DNA of 64,000 nucleotides. It comes from Angomonas deanei. Taxonomy: Eukaryota > Euglenozoa > Kinetoplastea > Trypanosomatida > Trypanosomatidae. The stretch is taken from contig LR877148.1 of NCBI GenBank assembly GCA_903995115.1, forward strand, positions 126,501-190,500, written 5' to 3'. A program made the translations under genes and the position numbers. Below are positions 11,139 to 21,486 of this stretch, piece after piece (the first letter of the stretch is position 1; the number at the start of each line of letters is the position of its first letter). The notes beneath the pieces are model-generated. The model ran no database searches and was not told where the DNA came from. It saw only the letters and a list, made by a program, of their open reading frames with translations.

Positions 11139-11452
11139 TGTAACAGTAGGGGAGATTCAAAAAGGAATAAACATAAACGTACCAGTGCACGTTAGATTGG
11201 GTGTACTGTCGAACAGACTATCGATGGGTTATATATTACTATCAAGCGAATTTGAAATGATTAGTTAAATTTCTACACTGTTAACAACAGTATTGTGCGA
11301 ATTAGTATTACTTTATAAATTACATGTTGTCGTTGAACGAAACTTTTTGTATGTCTTTTTTTTTTTTTTTACAGAACTGGTTTGCCTTTACCTTTCCTGC
11401 ACTTTCCTTGTTTTATGGCGTGTGGAATGTACCACCTATCATCAACGAGCCA

Positions 11453-14400
11453 TCAGGCAGACCGTACCAAACGGTGCCCAGCCAGTAAGATAGGCGTCCG
11501 CCAGGTTGTCCAGACTGGTGCCTCTTTAATAAGCTTATCCACCTGTCTATTCACGTTGAGGGAGTCTTCCGTTCCGGTGAGGGCTCGTAGCGACAAGTAG
11601 GAGGTCAGTATGTTGTTTTCATCGTCTTCGGGATTCACATTGTCGTGGTTCACCGGCCACGTCCGCTGCAGAGAGTCGGTGAAGCTCTCCTTCTTCTGCC
11701 TAGACGACAGAGAAAAGGAACTGTTCACGAGTCCAAAATCTTGACCCGTCAGCTTCGCATGGACTCTGGCCAGCGCCAAGTCCCCCTGCTGATTTCGAGT
11801 TTCCTCCTCGTTGTACTCTAACGTGTTCGCCCCGTCGCCTTGGCTATAGGGTGCATAGACACTGTTTTCGGTGTTTCGCTTGGCAAAAGACTTGGACAAC
11901 TGCATCGTGTAGTTGTCATTCTCCTGCTCCCCAAGAACCACCTCGTTGCCGGATCTCTGCGCACCCGTTTCGGGATCGCTCACCTGACGAGAGCTCGACC
12001 GGTCCGCGGCGTCATTCACGTTGAGACGCCAGTTAATCAAAGGATCGTAAATAAAGGCCTCCAAAATGGAGAGTAAGTTTTCGCTGTGTCGTCGCAGAAT
12101 TCGCATCACCAGTTCGCACGTCAGACGGTACACACCGTTCACACCGGTAATACCAAGTGCCGTGACAAGGAGACGCGTCAGACGGAATGGGACGGCCTCT
12201 GCGTAGAGTGCTCGGTGCATCGCCACCTCAAAGCAGTCACCAAAGTCAATGTGCACGACGGTTCCGTTTTCTTTAAGCATCAAGTTATTCAAGTGGCGGT
12301 CCCCGAGACCCAAGACGTAACCAACCATCGACATGGCCGCTAACGTGTAGCCGTAGGTTCCCCGGTAGCTCAGCCACTGTTCACAGGAGTCGTTGCGATC
12401 CCAAATGATACGACGCACCTCATCACTGGGGGTGCGCTCCATCGCGTAGTTCAACAGCCCTTTGCGGATCTGCTTCGTCTGACGGTGGTAATCTTCGATA
12501 TTCTTTAGTGCGCCCTGTTTCATGATAATGTTGACTTCTTCGTAAATCGATATATTGTGCTCCGAACGGTAATTTTCTAGCATTTTGTAAATCGTTTCCG
12601 TGTTCTCCACCCACCCGATGAGACCGACATTGTCGGTTAAGGGAATCACTGCGTACTGCGGAAGGGACAGCCCAATCGAACTCGTCGAGTTATCCGTCAC
12701 AAAAATGGAATCCACCAACCCCACAAACTGCATAACGCGCTCGTCCTGTCTCAAATCCTCGTGGCCTTTCAGCAAAAAGCGGTACTTCAACCCATCCGAG
12801 GCGTCCAGACCCAGACGACGCGGCTTTTGTTTGGATGGCATCACGTACACTCGGGAGTGAAACTTGTCAATGGTGATGGGCAGTCGATCGTGCTTAAACG
12901 TCCCCGGTACCGCCACGATGCTCTCCCGCACATTGTCGAGGGTGGGGGATACGTCGCTCATATAGAGACGACGGTCACTCAACATTTTCGTGAGCTGCCC
13001 GTAGACTTGCTTGAGGAACGTCCATGCCTTATCGAGCAACTTGTCCTGCAAACACGCCTTCGCTCGTCGCAGGGTTTGTCCAAACGTCTTCTCAAAGTTT
13101 CGCTCATTCGGGGTGAAGGGGCGGTCCAGCAGTTCGTACAGATTACCAAAGCACTGCTCGATGACCTTCGTGTTGTCTGGTTTGTGGGCGGCCTGTTGGA
13201 TGGCTGCGTGCCACTTCTCTGTCCAGAGAATGGCAATGCGCACCATCTCGTTGCTAATGAGCGAAGCCCCTTCCACCATCTGGCTGTTCGTCGCCCGGAT
13301 ACCGGTCAGCACACGCTCCGCCATGACACGGCGGGTGGCGTCGGGGGACTTCTCCGCGACGGTAAGAGGGTAGATGAGCGCTTCCGGATATTTGGTGCCG
13401 ACCCGCACGAGGAGATCCGCAAGGATGGCCCTGGCGTGCTTCGCCGTAATACCAATACGCGCGATGAGCTGCGGAATGACGTTTAGCCACACAAAGTCGG
13501 ACAGCAATTGTACACCCTTTTCCACCGCCTCGTTCAACTCCTCCACCGCGCTGTGGGAGAACCAAACAGACAGAATGCGCAGTACATCCTGCATGACATT
13601 GTTTGCATTGTCACTCGATAGTTGAACCGACTTGAACAGCGCAATCACGGAGGCAATGTGGTGGTCCGTCTGGACCTGCTGCGGCGTGGAAGGGTCGCGG
13701 GAGAGATCGTAGTGAAGAATACCCAATGAGTGAAAAGCGGCGAAGTCCGTTGGGCTCAACTTGGTAGCCCGGAGCAGCTCCTCGATTGCCTGGTCCCCTT
13801 GATCCGGGAAAAGATGCATCGTCCACTCTCCCAGCAGTTGCCAACACTGTCCCCACTTTTCACTCTTGCCAGATTTGCTGTCCACTTTCACTTGTTTCAA
13901 AAGATGCTTTAGCAAGTAGTACGCCTCGGATGGGTTGTCCACCTCATACAAGAACTTGGCGTACGCGTGAATGAGCGATGGCGGTTGCTTGACGAGCAAG
14001 TCCACCGTTATCTTGTCGCCCAGTATATTAGTAATCATTCGATTCGCCATTTGGTACCAGTGACTCTTCGCAAATGTACCGATGGCAAAGACGTGCGAGT
14101 CAACGTCCTCCTCCGGCTTCAACACGAGCGAGTTAATAGAGATAATGGTACGCACGGTCAACGGCTTCGCCGACATGGAGATCATCCGCCTGTACCACAG
14201 ACTCTTCAGCATATTTCGTCTCTCCTGGTTGGAGTTGACATACGACACCAGTTCTTCAAAGTGTTTGTAGTGCTGCAGCAGCACCAGATCATCGTAGGCG
14301 CGACTGTAACTTTCGTTAAACGACTCGGAAAAGGATTCAATGCGTCCACTACGGCAGTCATTCGTGTACTGTAGCAGCTGGTCGTACTTCCCCTGACGAA

Positions 14401-17400
14401 ACAGCGCTGCACAGTGTTCCACGGTAGGAAACTTACACAGAAAATACGGTTTGGCACTCAGCTCATCAAACAGCTCCCACGACCCCAGCGCCAGCGCCGC
14501 CTTCGCCCGGAAGGATACGATTTGTCTCTTCTCTTCATGGTCGAACTTGTTCCAGTACTCGGCGATTCGGACCGACATGGCCTCTACATTTCCCAACGCA
14601 TCTTCGCAGCGCAGCTCTCCAATCACGGCCGACATGTCCTGCTTTGGCGACTCGAGCGACTCCAGTCGTCGTTGGTAACGACGGAGCGCCTCGTCCCACC
14701 AGTGCAGCTGCTCCAGGGTGCCGATTTCGTCAAACCCAAACTGGTCCGGGGCAACAATGTCGTTGGAGAACTTTTTGGTGATCATTTGCACCAACCCGTG
14801 GGCTACCATGCTAAGGTTCAGGTGACCGTAGAATTCAATGAGCCGCTCCGACACGCGAAGGGCCGCGTGCAACGCCGCGTCATCCCGCTTCGTCACATCC
14901 TTCAACTCACCAAATAGTTTTTCGAAAAGGATTTCGTTAAAGTAGATGGCCTTGGTGTGCATTTGGGATTTGAAGGAGATGGTGGCGAGGGTGTCCAGGT
15001 CCATCAGGTACTTTGGTTCTGGGAAAAAGCGCTCCTCGACCGTAAAGGCAATGTTGAGGTCAATCTGCAGCAAACCGTCAATCATACCGCGAATGTCGCC
15101 GACGGTCAACACGGGGCAGCCGTTAATCGAGAGGAGCTGCCCTCCAACCGGCACACCGGCACTCTCCCCCAACCCTTTCGGTGCCAATTTGGTGACGACC
15201 ACCCCACGGCTAGGATCTTGATCATAGTTGATGCCAAACTTCATGTCGGCCGTGTCTCGTTTAACCGAGAACACCTTTTGCTTCTGTGTGTGCACCAGCG
15301 TCGCCTTCTTTTCCCCACGCTCCGACTCTAAAAATTCGGCCAGCGAAAACAGAATCAACTTGATATCGTACGGCGCCATCAGGATGGCTCGATTGAAAAT
15401 ATCCACTAACGTCTTGCGTTCCTTCACTTCTAGTTGCCCAATGATGGCGGAGGCGGCGAAAGGGAAAAGATCCCGAATCAACTCGCTACTGCGGTCGGCA
15501 ATGTTGGCGCAGCACCGCAGCGGGGAGTAGGGAGAGGCTTTGAGCAGCAAGAAGGAGCTGCTGTGCAGCCAAGAAATCCACGACTGCTCCCGACGGGTGA
15601 GGGTGGCCTCTGGAATGGCCGATATCGCCTCGATGGTCTCCACGTCAATGCACTTGGGCGTCTCGATGCACTGCTCCACTTTTAAGATGCCCAAGTTGCG
15701 CCGGAGGGACGACTTGGTGTCCTGTGCCTTCCTGGTAAAGAGATTAAAGCAGGCGGTTTGGTCATTGCCTGGGCAAAACCGAAAGTTAATGACGGTTTGA
15801 CCACTCGGGTGCGTCACATCCAGCACGGTAAAATCCTTATCCGCCATCCTCAGCGTGTTGCGCAGCTCGGTCTCGAACTCCTTTTGGGTTAGCCGCGGCA
15901 GGTGGGACACGAGACTCAGCGGGAGGTCGGGGTTGAGATTCTCCGTATTATACGGGGGCGCCCGCACCTTCATGCCAGAGGCGGCCGAATTCACCAAGTT
16001 CTGAAAGTACCCCTTCGGGTAGCCGTTTTGCTCCGCCACGCGCTCTACCGGTTGAATAAACCGCTTCGCCGGCTGTTTGATCACATCAATCAAGGAGGCT
16101 AGAGTGGTAAGGCCGATATCCATCTCCTCTTGGTTGTCGGAGAGGTCAATGTACCACATGATGGTGTGCACAATTTGGGCGCAGCAGTCTTTCAGGAGAG
16201 ACTGTTGTTTCACCATAATATTGTTTAGAAAGTCAAAGCAGGCGTCATTGATATCCTTCATCTTTGGACGGCGGGCGGCTGGGGTGGTTTTAGCGGGCTC
16301 AATACACTGCAGGACATGGGGCAAGATGAGCTGAAGATCTTTCTCGTGCATCACAACCAAAAACGACTCCAGCGCCTTGACGACGCGGTGAATCAAATCC
16401 AAGTCATTCTTGTTCTGCGACAGACGCTGGTGAATGAACTCCACCGCCCACCGGTTATCTCGCATGTCCTGCGCTGGAAGGCCTTTCGCCAAGTCATCCA
16501 ACAATTGCACAATGTGCGTGCTGAGCGGTTTCTGGGCCGCCTGTGGTAGCATACAGAACAGCTGCACCGATCGCAGCAGCTCATACCCGGTGGAAGAAGG
16601 GATCGACTCCTTGCACTGTCGCAGGAGTGCCGCCAAGTCGCACATGAGGCAGAGGACAATTTCAAACAAGTACGCCCGGTCCGTCTCCGTGAGCCACGTC
16701 TTTAACTGTGGCAACAGTTGCGTGAGTAGAACCGCCTTCTGCGTACTGGGCACCTCCTGCATCATCAAGCGCAGCGTCACTAGCGTGTCCACCTGAAGAC
16801 GAGGGTCGATCGAGAGCTGGAGGGACTTGACGAGGTAGTACAACACAACAGACGGATACCGTTCCGCCATTTTGGGGTGCACCCGCAAGTGTGGTTTGTA
16901 CTGCGCTAACGCCGGTGTCACCGCCTCCTCCTCTTCCTCTATGCCGTCAGAGTTCAGAACGGTCAGAATGGACCGAATCTTCACCGGGTTCACCGCGCCG
17001 ATGGTGGCAAACACATTAATCGCCGCTAACGTCACCCCAACTTGCTCCTCCGCCTCCCAACGTATGATGCGCGCGATGCAACGGTACATGTCGATCCGCA
17101 GGTTGCTGTCGGTCACTGTGAGTGTGGTCAATATGGACGCTAGCGTCTCCAGTGCCGCACAACGGCGGGTGGAGCAATCACCATTGTTGATGATGGAGAG
17201 AATCGTTCGCACAAAGTCAAACGAGTCGCAGTGGTACTGGGGAGAGGTGTGCTCCAGCACCGCCTTGAGCAACCCCAGTAGGGCAATAGAAATCTTCTTG
17301 GAAATAAACGGATGCTGGGAAAGTCGCCGTAGCACCACGTTTTCCACCATGTTGGGCTGCAGTAGGAGACAGTTATGCTCGGCACACATCTGCAAAAGGG

Positions 17401-19291
17401 ATGCCTTATAGATGGCCTGTGCAATCGAGGAATCCTGTCCGTCCACATCGCGCAACATGAACTCCTGTGCGCGGACGAGCTGCGGGTGGACAATGGCGGG
17501 GTGGTACGGGTGTAGTTTACAGAGCAGGACGAGCGACTGGTCTCGTGTTTTCCTATCATTGTCGTTACGCGTCATGAAGAGCGCGTCTAGGTTGTCGGGA
17601 AGGCACAGGTACGGGTAGAAGGACGGCGATAGTTCCTCCAAGGAGGCAAAGCGTATCTCCGGCTCCCGATCCGCCACGGCGACGTCTAAAATGCGCTCCA
17701 CAGCGTAACTCACGTGGCTGTCCAACCGCTTCGACGTGCTACTCACGTCGTTCTTCTCCATACTATTCCGGTCCGCCTTCAGCATGATGAGCTCACATAG
17801 GGAAATGACCGTCTTGATCGCCGTCCGGCGTACCTCCATGTCATCGTGGAACATGAGAGCAATCGCGTCGTTCAGCTGGTTGGTGCGGTCTAGGGTGGTC
17901 AAGAGGGGTAGGGAGCGAATAAGAATCGCCTCTGGCCTACCGTTCGACACGTCTACTCGCAGCCGTAGGAACTCTGCCCGCTTCAGATCGGTCCGAGCGT
18001 CGGCGAAGCGAATGAGGGCGTTCAGTCGACCAAAGTTGACAAACTCCTGCTTCATGGACATGTACTCGTCCACTAAATTATAAATGGGGGTCATGGCTTC
18101 CTCCCCATAACGGTCTCTAATCGCCGCCAACACCCGGAAGAGGAGCGGCATGTACGGCATCCGGTCAATACAGTCCCGCAAGGCGAGGACACACTCCTCC
18201 ACCTTCCGTATCCCACTCTCCCGTGTCACGACCACTTCTAGGGCCTCTAGTGCACGACACACAACCGGTTGCTCATCGTACTTAATAAAGTAATAAATCA
18301 ACTCTCCCGTCTTTTCGTACAAGTCAGTATCCCGGTCCACCAGGTTGATCAGCACCTTGCCAGCCGTGTAAGCCGCGACCAGGCGCGCCTCTAGAGAGAA
18401 GCGAGACCAATCCCGCTCGGTTAAAAACGAAACGATACGGTCTAGATTCCAGGGAGCGTTTGAAAATGTTTTGGAGGTGGCGATATCGGCAATGATGGTC
18501 AACACGCCGATGCTCGGTTCCTCCTCGGTGACGGTGGTGGTGTACTCGGTGAGCTTCTCCGCCATTTGCTCCGCGAGTGCCTGGGGGACCTCGTAGCAGT
18601 TCTCCTCCACCATGTTCGTCAGTAGTCTAATTCGGGCCTTACGGTCTCCCACGCTTGGGTTTTCTACCGTCTGTTGCAGCAGTTCTAACGGGGGGCAGGA
18701 GGTGGTGATGAGCTCCAGGAGAGCTGGATTGCGCTTAATGACGACCGCCGAAGCGTTCACCATCGTGGCGACAATCTCACAACTCGTGGAGCGGGCGACG
18801 TCGCTGCCGGTCTTCATCGTCTCCAGAAGACTCGCCAGACTCTCACTCAAGAGTTCCGTGGTGGACCTAATATTCTCCTGCAACACCGTCTCTATGGTGC
18901 TTAAAATTTGACGGCACTTTTCCTGAATCTCGCACTTGGTAGCCTGACGGATCAGAAGCGACAGTACTTTGGAACGCTTCTCGTGCTGGTCTTTCCACTT
19001 GATATCAAATACAATGTCGAAAGCCCGCACCCCTTTTTCCGTACTATTGTCAAACGTCTGGTCTACCAAGTCCAGTAGCATGTTCTGCAAACCCTCGTTG
19101 GACCCAATATCCTCTGCGTGTACGAACAGAGTGTCTAAAAGGGAGTTGAGGCACTCCTCCACCCGCATCTGTCGCCCATCGGGTGTACTATTCAAATTGG
19201 TGAAGATGGCAGAAATTTGCTGCCCAAGGGCCGCTGTGCTATCATTGCCCACTAATTTTACCAAGACAGGCTTTTGCTCTGCCTCCGTCAT
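11453..19291 (-). CDS. TOR-like PIKK kinase with PDZ domain (TOR3 / TOR-like 1 type)
   Basis: Very large kinase of the phosphatidylinositol-3-kinase-related family, 2612 residues as read. Order: helical HEAT-like repeats (1 to about 1300); a PDZ domain (about 1349-1422, with GESAGVPVGGQLLSINGCPV); a FAT region (about 1450-1950); an FRB-like segment with ILWTEKWHAAI and AWTFLKQVY (about 2015-2105); a PI3/4-kinase domain with KYRFLLKGHEDLRQDERVMQ, the catalytic GLGDRHLNNLM (about 2325) and HIDFGDCFE (about 2345); then FATC. A PDZ domain inside a TOR kinase is known from trypanosomatid TOR-like 1/TOR3, linked to acidocalcisome and polyphosphate control. The FATC start LNVNRQVDKLIKEA is in frame, but from about 11515-11524 the conserved remainder (SLDNLADAYLTGWAPF) lies in another frame ending at 11442. 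One base appears to be missing there. The gap to the next gene (19292-19568) shows no gene. Confidence 0.9.
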   Translation of the reverse strand: MTEAEQKPVLVKLVGNDSTAALGQQISAIFTNLNSTPDGRQMRVEECLNSLLDTLFVHAEDIGSNEGLQNMLLDLVDQTFDNSTEKGVRAFDIVFDIKWKDQHEKRSKVLSLLIRQATKCEIQEKCRQILSTIETVLQENIRSTTELLSESLASLLETMKTGSDVARSTSCEIVATMVNASAVVIKRNPALLELITTSCPPLELLQQTVENPSVGDRKARIRLLTNMVEENCYEVPQALAEQMAEKLTEYTTTVTEEEPSIGVLTIIADIATSKTFSNAPWNLDRIVSFLTERDWSRFSLEARLVAAYTAGKVLINLVDRDTDLYEKTGELIYYFIKYDEQPVVCRALEALEVVVTRESGIRKVEECVLALRDCIDRMPYMPLLFRVLAAIRDRYGEEAMTPIYNLVDEYMSMKQEFVNFGRLNALIRFADARTDLKRAEFLRLRVDVSNGRPEAILIRSLPLLTTLDRTNQLNDAIALMFHDDMEVRRTAIKTVISLCELIMLKADRNSMEKNDVSSTSKRLDSHVSYAVERILDVAVADREPEIRFASLEELSPSFYPYLCLPDNLDALFMTRNDNDRKTRDQSLVLLCKLHPYHPAIVHPQLVRAQEFMLRDVDGQDSSIAQAIYKASLLQMCAEHNCLLLQPNMVENVVLRRLSQHPFISKKISIALLGLLKAVLEHTSPQYHCDSFDFVRTILSIINNGDCSTRRCAALETLASILTTLTVTDSNLRIDMYRCIARIIRWEAEEQVGVTLAAINVFATIGAVNPVKIRSILTVLNSDGIEEEEEAVTPALAQYKPHLRVHPKMAERYPSVVLYYLVKSLQLSIDPRLQVDTLVTLRLMMQEVPSTQKAVLLTQLLPQLKTWLTETDRAYLFEIVLCLMCDLAALLRQCKESIPSSTGYELLRSVQLFCMLPQAAQKPLSTHIVQLLDDLAKGLPAQDMRDNRWAVEFIHQRLSQNKNDLDLIHRVVKALESFLVVMHEKDLQLILPHVLQCIEPAKTTPAARRPKMKDINDACFDFLNNIMVKQQSLLKDCCAQIVHTIMWYIDLSDNQEEMDIGLTTLASLIDVIKQPAKRFIQPVERVAEQNGYPKGYFQNLVNSAASGMKVRAPPYNTENLNPDLPLSLVSHLPRLTQKEFETELRNTLRMADKDFTVLDVTHPSGQTVINFRFCPGNDQTACFNLFTRKAQDTKSSLRRNLGILKVEQCIETPKCIDVETIEAISAIPEATLTRREQSWISWLHSSSFLLLKASPYSPLRCCANIADRSSELIRDLFPFAASAIIGQLEVKERKTLVDIFNRAILMAPYDIKLILFSLAEFLESERGEKKATLVHTQKQKVFSVKRDTADMKFGINYDQDPSRGVVVTKLAPKGLGESAGVPVGGQLLSINGCPVLTVGDIRGMIDGLLQIDLNIAFTVEERFFPEPKYLMDLDTLATISFKSQMHTKAIYFNEILFEKLFGELKDVTKRDDAALHAALRVSERLIEFYGHLNLSMVAHGLVQMITKKFSNDIVAPDQFGFDEIGTLEQLHWWDEALRRYQRRLESLESPKQDMSAVIGELRCEDALGNVEAMSVRIAEYWNKFDHEEKRQIVSFRAKAALALGSWELFDELSAKPYFLCKFPTVEHCAALFRQGKYDQLLQYTNDCRSGRIESFSESFNESYSRAYDDLVLLQHYKHFEELVSYVNSNQERRNMLKSLWYRRMISMSAKPLTVRTIISINSLVLKPEEDVDSHVFAIGTFAKSHWYQMANRMITNILGDKITVDLLVKQPPSLIHAYAKFLYEVDNPSEAYYLLKHLLKQVKVDSKSGKSEKWGQCWQLLGEWTMHLFPDQGDQAIEELLRATKLSPTDFAAFHSLGILHYDLSRDPSTPQQVQTDHHIASVIALFKSVQLSSDNANNVMQDVLRILSVWFSHSAVEELNEAVEKGVQLLSDFVWLNVIPQLIARIGITAKHARAILADLLVRVGTKYPEALIYPLTVAEKSPDATRRVMAERVLTGIRATNSQMVEGASLISNEMVRIAILWTEKWHAAIQQAAHKPDNTKVIEQCFGNLYELLDRPFTPNERNFEKTFGQTLRRAKACLQDKLLDKAWTFLKQVYGQLTKMLSDRRLYMSDVSPTLDNVRESIVAVPGTFKHDRLPITIDKFHSRVYVMPSKQKPRRLGLDASDGLKYRFLLKGHEDLRQDERVMQFVGLVDSIFVTDNSTSSIGLSLPQYAVIPLTDNVGLIGWVENTETIYKMLENYRSEHNISIYEEVNIIMKQGALKNIEDYHRQTKQIRKGLLNYAMERTPSDEVRRIIWDRNDSCEQWLSYRGTYGYTLAAMSMVGYVLGLGDRHLNNLMLKENGTVVHIDFGDCFEVAMHRALYAEAVPFRLTRLLVTALGITGVNGVYRLTCELVMRILRRHSENLLSILEAFIYDPLINWRLNVNDAADRSSSRQVSDPETGAQRSGNEVVLGEQENDNYTMQLSKSFAKRNTENSVYAPYSQGDGANTLEYNEEETRNQQGDLALARVHAKLTGQDFGLVNSSFSLSSRQKKESFTDSLQRTWPVNHDNVNPEDDENNILTSYLSLRALTGTEDSLNVNRQVDKLIKEAPVWTTWRTPILLAGHRLVRSA

Positions 19292-19325
19292 CTGCCCTAT
19301 TTTTTTTTTTTTTTTTGTGGCAGCT
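19292..19325 (-). promoter_or_regulatory. A18 tract in the TOR leader
   Basis: On the coding strand, 18 consecutive A residues are followed by TAGGGCAG and the TOR start codon. No convincing C/T-rich acceptor lies immediately upstream; the nearest candidates are a weak CTTCTTCGGATAG about 60 nt further up and the CAG next to the ATG. If transcribed, the mRNA would carry an oligo(A) leader just before the start codon. Confidence 0.45.
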
Positions 19326-19568
19326 ATCGTTAAAACTAATTATTTACACACTATCCGAAGAAGCGCGCTAGGACCGAGTCCAACAGTAAAAGGGGGAGAA
19401 GAATGTTCAAATAAAAAAAATGGAACGAAATCGTTCCGTTTCCTACACTTTCCCTCACCCATCTTTCTTGTACGGTGTCTCTCATAAAGCAATGAATCAG
19501 CATGTAGATAGCAAAAGACAAGACAAGACAGCATTTCCTCCCGATATGGGTATTTCTCTCTTTCTACT

Positions 19569-20999
19569 TTACAACTCCCACTCTCCTCCAAAAAAGACGG
19601 TATTCGCGTCGACAACCACTTCCACCTGTTGTAAGCGGTCCGTTGTTGCGTCAAAGGGAGCCTCCGCGTTTGTAACGGGAAAAATAACATAGTTCAAAAG
19701 TGCGTTAAGATTAGCGGAAAGCTGCGTGCCGTTAATATCGCCGACACTGGACGAAATCGTGTCCAATCGCAACTGAATGGGTAAAATATGGTACTGCACC
19801 CTTGTGTCATTGACCACCCCAATGCGGTCTATTCCCCCTTCCAGTGACACGTTGAAGGTAACCACAGGGGCGTCGGCACAACTCGTCACCGTTGAGGTGC
19901 AATCAGTGGGATTGCTGGCGTTGGCAATCATGTGTATCCCCACTAACACATTATGGAGGGAAAGATTGAACCCACCATCAAAATTGTACAGTTGAGGGTT
20001 CTCACCCACTTTCAGTTCTACCGCAAAGCCACAGTCCTCACAGACGGTGTGCAGTACCGGTAGTACATCTCTCACAGAGGATGTATTCCACTCATCAGAG
20101 AGAGGGATCCATCCCTCTAGGTATCCCGCCTCCCTCCACGCATTCAGTGCATGTTGCACCGCGTCGACGGTCGTAGAAAGGGAGACCCGGCTGTCATCCG
20201 CAGATGTCCTACGACCGCTACGACCATCCGCCCTGTGCACGCTCTCTACAACGTCGGTGGCGATTGGTTGAAGGTCAAAGTCTAGCTGCAACGCGTCGTC
20301 GGTAATGACGGGATCGTTGGGAAAGCTCAAAAAGGTAAAGTTGCCCAGCGCGCCGGCTGCCATATCGTTCAGTGTATTCGCCAAGTCTGTCGGAAGCTGT
20401 TGTCCCACCTCCTCCTTCACCTTGTTGTCAATCTCTCCCATAAAAAACTCAATCACGGATTGGGCCACATTGCACATTTTACCGTCCAACTCGTGTGAAA
20501 TGTCAAACACGTCAAACAGCACATTGGCCGTGGTATCTAGGTGGAGTGTATGGTTCGATACGTGCTCGAGATGAAACGATAGCACGAGCGTCATGTTCCG
20601 AATAGCGGCCCAAAAACTGCCGGTGCAGGTGGAGAACAAAACTTTTGCCGTAAAGGGTGTTTGTGGAATATTGAGGGAAATGTTATGCAGCGTGACAACA
20701 ATATTGGATGCCTCGCTCGCCACGCTCACGTTGGTGAGCGAAAAGTCCTGCAGCGAGAAGGGATCGATGACGACCCCACTGACCTCCTGGGACGGCACTT
20801 GATACTCGGTCGCAGCGTCGTTGATAGTTTCAACAAAAAAGCGAGAGTAGTAATCCATTATGCGCAGCCCAATATGAAGGGACGCTGGTGCACCTTCTTG
20901 GGCGTGACTGGAGTCCACTCCATCCGATACGACTCGCGCGGTACTACACGGACATAGGAGCAATAATACTATAGCGGCCACTCTAAAAATATGCTTCAT
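19569..20999 (-). CDS. ESAG5/BPI-LBP-like secreted lipid-binding protein
   Basis: 476-residue protein beginning with a typical signal peptide (basic MKHIFR, hydrophobic AAIVLLLL, then cleavage after about residue 21). Its body has the alternating hydrophobic strands and Asn-X-Ser/Thr sites of the BPI/LBP/CETP family, with segments such as GLRIMDYY and SVIEFFMGEIDNKVKEEVG typical of the first BPI barrel. In kinetoplastids this family is known as ESAG5 and ESAG5-related genes. Expected to be glycosylated and secreted, surface-bound or lysosomal, binding lipid in a hydrophobic tunnel; the ligand is unknown. A cysteine pair CEDCGF is present near the middle. The frame is open upstream but starts there only at a non-ATG codon, so the ATG with the signal peptide is chosen. 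The family call is by pattern, not alignment. Confidence 0.68.
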   Translation of the reverse strand: MKHIFRVAAIVLLLLCPCSTARVVSDGVDSSHAQEGAPASLHIGLRIMDYYSRFFVETINDAATEYQVPSQEVSGVVIDPFSLQDFSLTNVSVASEASNIVVTLHNISLNIPQTPFTAKVLFSTCTGSFWAAIRNMTLVLSFHLEHVSNHTLHLDTTANVLFDVFDISHELDGKMCNVAQSVIEFFMGEIDNKVKEEVGQQLPTDLANTLNDMAAGALGNFTFLSFPNDPVITDDALQLDFDLQPIATDVVESVHRADGRSGRRTSADDSRVSLSTTVDAVQHALNAWREAGYLEGWIPLSDEWNTSSVRDVLPVLHTVCEDCGFAVELKVGENPQLYNFDGGFNLSLHNVLVGIHMIANASNPTDCTSTVTSCADAPVVTFNVSLEGGIDRIGVVNDTRVQYHILPIQLRLDTISSSVGDINGTQLSANLNALLNYVIFPVTNAEAPFDATTDRLQQVEVVVDANTVFFGGEWEL

Positions 21000-21192
21000 T
21001 GTCTTCTTGTAAAAACTACCGTTAAAATACGAGAGCACAATGATTGGAAAACACAGCAAAGCACAAATTCCGACAGACGCCAACCCTTCTCAGCATCCGC
21101 TTTCATTATTGTTATTTTATTTTTGATGCGTGTTACTAGAATGAAAAGATGAAAAATCAATGTGACTCAACAGGATAACGCGATAGCAAGCA

Positions 21193-21486
21193 CTACTTTG
21201 TAAAAATGCCCTCTTCTTCCAATTCACGGCGGCGGATACGCTCGTCGCGGGCTTCTATCTTTTTCTGATCCTCCGTGGCGACATCGTATGGGTTCCCTCG
21301 GAGGCGGTATCTCGGGTTCATGGCGTTCATCTTGCATAACGTCCAGTTACGTCGCTCCAGAAAGCACTCATTTGCGGCGATGCATCCCTCTATTTCATTC
21401 TTTTCTTCAAAACATTTGGTGTTGACCACACACTCGATGAGAGCGTTCTTCGGCCGCCAGCACATGCCATTGGTCGTCTTCTCCAT
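21193..21486 (-). CDS. PET191: Cytochrome c oxidase assembly factor PET191/COA5
   Basis: 97-residue twin-CX9C protein of the mitochondrial intermembrane space needed for complex IV assembly. Cysteines at 9 and 19, 25 and 35, and 41 and 51 make three successive CX9C spacings. The MNPRYRLRGNPY segment after them matches the MRKRFRGN signature of PET191. Proteins of this kind lack a cleavable presequence and are imported by the MIA/Erv oxidative pathway; none is seen here either. The C-terminus is charged and helical. The start is supported by a strong splice acceptor 16 nt upstream. Its presence argues for a working cytochrome c oxidase despite the fermentative gene array. Confidence 0.9.
   Translation of the reverse strand: MEKTTNGMCWRPKNALIECVVNTKCFEEKNEIEGCIAANECFLERRNWTLCKMNAMNPRYRLRGNPYDVATEDQKKIEARDERIRRRELEEEGIFTK

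Noticed and set aside
11345-11380. Plus-strand T17 followed by ACAG as a trans-splice acceptor
   Set aside because: No plus-strand gene follows it, and the only downstream plus ORFs are short shadows of the TOR gene.
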